Shown here: piece after piece, positions 61,034-64,000 of the stretch
Layout of the letters: every line of letters starts with the position of its first letter
How positions within the stretch are numbered: position 1 is the first letter of the stretch
Source: JACVRW01 sp963771715
GTDB lineage: Bacteria > Actinomycetota > Thermoleophilia > Solirubrobacterales > Thermoleophilaceae
Reading direction: 5' to 3'
Length of the DNA: 64,000 bases
Assembly: GCA_963771715.1 (NCBI GenBank)
Contig: CAVYUQ010000011.1
Span: 124,001 to 188,000 of the forward strand
Notes under the pieces: model-generated
Seen by the model: the letters and a program-made list of their open reading frames with translations, nothing else
Database searches by the model: none
What the model was told of the DNA's origin: nothing
Translations under genes and position numbers: made by a program

Positions 61034-61363
61034 TCACTTCGGCGGCAGGCTCGCGGCGAACTCCTCGCCGCGCCTGACCCAGCGCTCGAGGTCGCGGTCG
61101 TCGGCGGTCGCCTCGGGCCCTACCAGCAGCCAGCCCTTCATTGGGCGTCCGGTCATGTCGAAGCGGCGGGCGCCAGGCTCCTCGAGCAGTCGCTCCGACT
61201 CGTCGCGATCCGCGCGTACGATCAGGTCGTCGCCGCTGACACCGCACGCCATGTTGCCGGCGATCAGGAACGCGATTCCGCCGAACATCTGCTTGTCGGC
61301 GACATCCGAGCGGCCGTCGAGCAGAGCCCGAACCCTCTGTGCAAGTCCCTCGTCGAAGGCCAT
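61034..61363 (-). CDS. TfoX N-terminal domain protein
   Basis: This 109-aa protein is a stand-alone TfoX/Sxy N-terminal domain: VRALLDGRSDVADKQMFGGIAFLIAGNMACGV and LIVRADRDESERLLEEPGARRFDMTGRPMKGWLLV. In Gammaproteobacteria Sxy with CRP turns on competence genes; actinobacterial stand-alone domains are uncharacterised. It is divergent from the ArsR-type regulator, and the shared 63-base gap carries the operator-like palindrome. Confidence 0.85.
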   Translation of the reverse strand: MAFDEGLAQRVRALLDGRSDVADKQMFGGIAFLIAGNMACGVSGDDLIVRADRDESERLLEEPGARRFDMTGRPMKGWLLVGPEATADDRDLERWVRRGEEFAASLPPK

Positions 61364-61383
61364 GCGCGCAGGGTACCAGAATT

Positions 61384-61416
61384 TAAGTTGACACTTACGT
61401 TAGAGAGTGCTTACAT
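61384..61416 (+). promoter_or_regulatory. Promoter and operator-like palindrome for the ArsR-SRPBCC pair
   Basis: TTGACA (61388-61393) is followed by 17 bases and TTACAT (61411-61416), a weak -10. The -35 is embedded in the palindrome TAAGT-TGAC-ACTTA (61384-61397). CTTAC recurs at 61394-61398 and 61409-61413. This low-GC patch stands out in the local GC-rich DNA and ends 10 bases before the regulator ATG. Autoregulation by the ArsR-type protein is inference. Confidence 0.5.
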
Positions 61417-61426
61417 ATGTTCCGTA

Positions 61427-61750
61427 ATGGAAGCCGCCCTGAAAGCCATCGCCGCGCCGCACCGGCGCCAGATCCTGTCGCTCGTGCGCGACGAGGAGCT
61501 CTCCGCAGGTGAGATCGCCGCTCATTTCGACGTGACCCGGCCGGCTGTCTCCCAGCACCTGGGCGTACTGAAGGAGGCCGGACTCGTGGACGAGCGACGC
61601 AACGGCACGAGGCGCCTGTACCGGGCTCGCCCGGAGGGCCTCCAGCCGGTCAGGGAGTTTCTCGAGCAGTTCTGGGGCGAGCGGCTCGATGCGCTGAAGC
61701 GCGAGGCGGAAATCGAGGAAAGGAAGAAGCGAGATGGAAGCGAGCACTGA
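61427..61750 (+). CDS. ArsR-type HTH regulator
   Basis: This 107-aa winged-helix protein has IAAPHRRQILSLVRDEELSAGEIAAHF, the recognition helix VTRPAVSQHLGVLKEAGLV and the wing ERRNGTRRLYRARP. No metal-binding Cys pair is present, so it is the non-metal ArsR subtype commonly paired with SRPBCC proteins. ATG 61427 follows an operator-like palindrome. It overlaps the SRPBCC gene by 17 bases and thus forms a two-gene operon. Confidence 0.9.
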   Translation: MEAALKAIAAPHRRQILSLVRDEELSAGEIAAHFDVTRPAVSQHLGVLKEAGLVDERRNGTRRLYRARPEGLQPVREFLEQFWGERLDALKREAEIEERKKRDGSEH

Positions 61751-62195
61751 GACCGCCGTCCGGCGTGAGATCGCGATCGCGGCGACCCCGGAGACGGTGT
61801 GGGAGTTCCTGGTGCAGCCGGAGAAGGCGACGCGCTGGATGGGTCAGGCGGCGTCGCTCGACCCGCGCCCCGGTGGTGAGTACCGCGTGGAGGTCCTTTC
61901 GGGCAACGTCGCACTGGGCGAGTTCGTGGAGGTCGATCCCCCTCACCGCCTGGTGTGGACCTGGGGCTGGACCGACGAAAGCCAGAGCCCGGTGCCGCCG
62001 GGCTCGACCAGGATCGAGGTCGAGCTGGAGCCCGACGGCGACGGCACGCTCCTGCGCTTCACGCACAGCGGGCTGCCCGACGCCGAGGCCACTGCCAAGC
62101 ACGCCCACGGGTGGGATCACTACCTCGAGCGTCTCGAGATCGTCGCGCGTGGTGACGACCCGGGCCGCGACACCTGGCTCGACGGAAACATGTAG
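61734..62195 (+). CDS. SRPBCC/AHSA1 domain protein
   Basis: This 153-aa START-like protein shows VRREIAIAATPETVWEFLVQPEKATRWMGQAA, DPRPGGEYRVEVLSGNVALGEFVEVDPPHRLVWTWGW and GTLLRFTHSGLP, all typical of AHSA1-type SRPBCC proteins with a hydrophobic ligand cavity. With the upstream ArsR-type gene it makes a conserved actinobacterial pair in which the regulator probably responds to the ligand. The ligand is unknown. Confidence 0.88.
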   Translation: MEASTETAVRREIAIAATPETVWEFLVQPEKATRWMGQAASLDPRPGGEYRVEVLSGNVALGEFVEVDPPHRLVWTWGWTDESQSPVPPGSTRIEVELEPDGDGTLLRFTHSGLPDAEATAKHAHGWDHYLERLEIVARGDDPGRDTWLDGNM

Positions 62196-62218
62196 CTGCT
62201 TGCGTAGAGTCCGGCGCC

Positions 62219-63064
62219 GTGCGCTTCGAGAAGTGGCAGGCGCTGGGCAACGACTACGTAATCGTCGAGGAACGTGAGCTCCCGTTCGAGTTGACCCCTG
62301 GGCGCGTGCGCGCCATCTGCGCGCCGCACACGGGGGTCGGCTCGGACGGGATTCTGCTCATTCGGGAGACAGACGAGCCGGGCTCGGTCGCCGAGATCCG
62401 CATCTACAACCCCGACGGCTCGGAGGCGCAGCTGTCCGGCAACGGGGTCCGCCAGGCGGTGATGTACCTGCGCCGCAACGGATGGACGGAGAACGACTCG
62501 TTCTCGGTGCGCACCGTCGCCGGCGAGATCCGCCCGCGCATCGAGGGCGACCTCTGCACGTTGGACCTCGGCCGCGCGCGCCTGCGCGACGAGGCTGACT
62601 TCCCGAGCGGCGGCGACGACGGCACCGGCACGCTCGCCTCCGCGGGTCGCGAGTTCGGCTTCCAGTTCGTGCAGGTGGGCAACCCGCAGGTGTCGATCGA
62701 GGTGCCCGACGACCTCGAGGAGCTCGACCTCCAGCGCTACGGGCCGGAGATCGAGCGCAGCGAGCGGTTCCCCAACCGCACCAACGTGTCGTTCTGGCGG
62801 CGCAGCGGCCCGGCCCAGATCCGCGCGCGCATCTTCGAGCGCGGGGTGGGGGAGACCATGGCGTCCGGCACCGGTGCGACGGGTGCCGCCGTGGCGGCCG
62901 CCCTGCGCGGCGTGGACAGCCCGGTGACCGTGGTGCTGGACGGCGGCGAGCTCGTGGTCGAGGTGGGCGAGGAGCTGCACGTGAACCTGACCGGCTGGGC
63001 GCGCCCCGTCTACGCGGGCACGCTGAGCGAGGAATTCCTGAAGGAGCTGAATGCAACCGAGTAG
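62219..63064 (+). CDS. dapF: Diaminopimelate epimerase homologue with both catalytic Cys replaced by Ser
   Basis: This 281-aa two-domain protein (GTG start) aligns along the whole DapF family: KWQALGNDYVIVEE, YNPDGSEAQLSGNGVR, GNPQVSIEV, FPNRTNVSF and IFERGVGETMASGTGATG. DapF interconverts LL- and meso-diaminopimelate with two Cys acting as base and acid. Here both positions are Ser: Ser73 (TCC 62435-62437) and Ser216 (TCC 62864-62866). The surrounding substrate residues are kept, and GNPH has become GNPQ. It may be a low-activity enzyme, a non-epimerising binder, or a different isomerase. The next gene overlaps it by 14 bases. Confidence 0.85.
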   Translation: MRFEKWQALGNDYVIVEERELPFELTPGRVRAICAPHTGVGSDGILLIRETDEPGSVAEIRIYNPDGSEAQLSGNGVRQAVMYLRRNGWTENDSFSVRTVAGEIRPRIEGDLCTLDLGRARLRDEADFPSGGDDGTGTLASAGREFGFQFVQVGNPQVSIEVPDDLEELDLQRYGPEIERSERFPNRTNVSFWRRSGPAQIRARIFERGVGETMASGTGATGAAVAAALRGVDSPVTVVLDGGELVVEVGEELHVNLTGWARPVYAGTLSEEFLKELNATE

Positions 63065-64000
63065 CCGACTGGACCGCCTGCCGCCGTACCTGTTCGCGGA
63101 GCTGGAGCGAAAGATCAGGGAGAAGCGGGCGGCGGGGGTGGACGTGATCAGCCTCGGGATCGGCGATCCCGACACGCCGACGCCGCAGCCCGTGATCGAC
63201 GCGTTGGCCGCCGCCGCGAGCGACCCCGGCACGCACCAGTACCCGTCGAACCGCGGCCGCCCCGAGCTGCGCGAGGCGTTCGCGCGCTTCTACGAGCGCC
63301 GCTTCGGCGTAGCGCTCGACCCCGAGTCCGAGATCATCCCGGCGCTCGGGGCCAAGGAGTGCGTCTTCAACCTGAACCTGGCCTTCCTGGATCCCGACAG
63401 CGTGGCCCTGGCGGCCGACCCCGGCTACCCGGTCTACACCGGCGGGCCGCTGCTCGCGGGCGCCGAGGCGGTGCTGATGCCGCTGCTGCCGGAGCGCGGC
63501 TTCGCTCCCGACCTCGACGCCATCGGCGGCGACGTGGCCGAGCGCGCGCGGCTCCTGTACCTGAACTACCCGAACAACCCGACGGGCGCGATCCTGCCTG
63601 ACGGCCTGTTCGAGCGGGCGGTGGAGTTCGGCCGCGAGCACGGCGTCCTGATCGTGCACGACGCGTCGTACACCGAGACGACCTTCGACGGCTACGTGGC
63701 GCCGAGCTTCCTCGAGACGCCCGGCGCGAAGGAGGTCGGCGTGGAGGTGTTCTCGCTCTCGAAGGGCTGGAACATGACCGGCTGGCGGACGGCGGCGATA
63801 GTCGGCAACGCCGACGCCGTCGCGACGTACTGGAAGCTCAAGACGAACATCGACTCGGGCATGTTCGAGGCGGTGCAGCTGGCCGCCGCGGCTGCCCTCG
63901 ACGCCGGACCGCCGGCCGAGATGCCCGCGATCTACCAGCGCCGCCGCGACCTCGTCTGCGACGCGCTCGCCGAGATCGGCGTGGACGTGACGCCGCCGAA
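63051..64000 (+). CDS. dapL: LL-diaminopimelate aminotransferase-like enzyme, 3' end cut
   Basis: This PLP fold-type I aminotransferase starts at ATG 63051 inside the dapF end and runs past the window end (about 316 codons seen). SLGIGDPDTPTPQPVIDAL, LGAKECVFNLNLAFLDPD, YLNYPNNPTGAI and the Schiff-base Lys in FSLSKGWNMTGWRTA are typical of DapL/class I aminotransferases. DapL converts tetrahydrodipicolinate directly to LL-diaminopimelate; a position next to a dapF homologue supports this, but an aspartate-type aminotransferase is possible. Confidence 0.85.
   Translation, partial: MQPSSRLDRLPPYLFAELERKIREKRAAGVDVISLGIGDPDTPTPQPVIDALAAAASDPGTHQYPSNRGRPELREAFARFYERRFGVALDPESEIIPALGAKECVFNLNLAFLDPDSVALAADPGYPVYTGGPLLAGAEAVLMPLLPERGFAPDLDAIGGDVAERARLLYLNYPNNPTGAILPDGLFERAVEFGREHGVLIVHDASYTETTFDGYVAPSFLETPGAKEVGVEVFSLSKGWNMTGWRTAAIVGNADAVATYWKLKTNIDSGMFEAVQLAAAAALDAGPPAEMPAIYQRRRDLVCDALAEIGVDVTPP

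Overview
The window is high-GC DNA with dense, often overlapping genes, many GTG/TTG starts and few intergenic gaps. It looks like a chromosomal segment of a high-GC Gram-positive bacterium. The class Thermoleophilia (Solirubrobacterales/Gaiellales-like actinobacteria) is my best guess. The reasons are the gene set (rnj, rny, ftsK, recA-recX, dap genes), secreted decapeptide-repeat proteins of the kind common in that class, an F420-dependent-type oxidoreductase and 230-residue actinobacterial recombinases. The placement is inference, not a database result.

Layout. (1) 1-11.7 kb is a mixed accessory block of small enzymes: alpha/beta hydrolase, aldo/keto reductase plus glutathione transferase, TrmO-like, RidA, three glyoxalase-fold domains in two genes, group II decarboxylase, RibD-C/dihydrofolate-reductase-like, NTF2-like and several unknown membrane proteins. 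(2) 11.7-19.3 kb is a mobile-looking tract. It has an intact small tyrosine recombinase, a decayed paralogue of it, acetyltransferases, an FAD oxidoreductase, broken GYD and RibD-C genes, and six dispersed copies of a TCGCGC-NNN-GCG motif, several of them inside nested inverted repeats. (3) 20-33.5 kb starts with rpsO and pnp, separated by a peroxiredoxin, a DsbA-like protein and an M14 carboxypeptidase. An M16 protease, dapB, a winged-helix protein and a spermidine/putrescine-type ABC operon follow. (4) 33.6-46.8 kb holds an unusual FHA fusion protein, dapA-rnj, a two-component system, ftsK, a RodZ-like protein, cinA and thpR. (5) 46.7-49.5 kb is a minus-strand operon with an ECF sigma factor. 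(6) 49.5-64 kb is a core block: recA-recX-rny-miaB, a GGDEF/MshEN-like pair, miaA, penicillin acylase, an ArsR-SRPBCC pair, a DapF homologue and an LL-diaminopimelate-aminotransferase-like gene cut by the window end.

The genes tie together around lysine/diaminopimelate synthesis (dapA, dapB, dapF-like, dapL-like), RNA maturation and decay (pnp, rnj, rny, miaA, miaB, thpR) and recombination (recA, recX). Most notable are an attC-like repeat family accompanying the recombinases, a DapF homologue with serine at both catalytic cysteine positions, a strong hairpin in the pnp leader, a DUF3052-DUF1707-FHA fusion, and a degenerate GGDEF protein coupled to an MshEN-like coiled-coil protein. At least nine loci carry small frameshifts, including housekeeping genes (potA, potB, recX), so indel errors in the assembly must be considered. 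I saw no tRNA, rRNA or CRISPR array.
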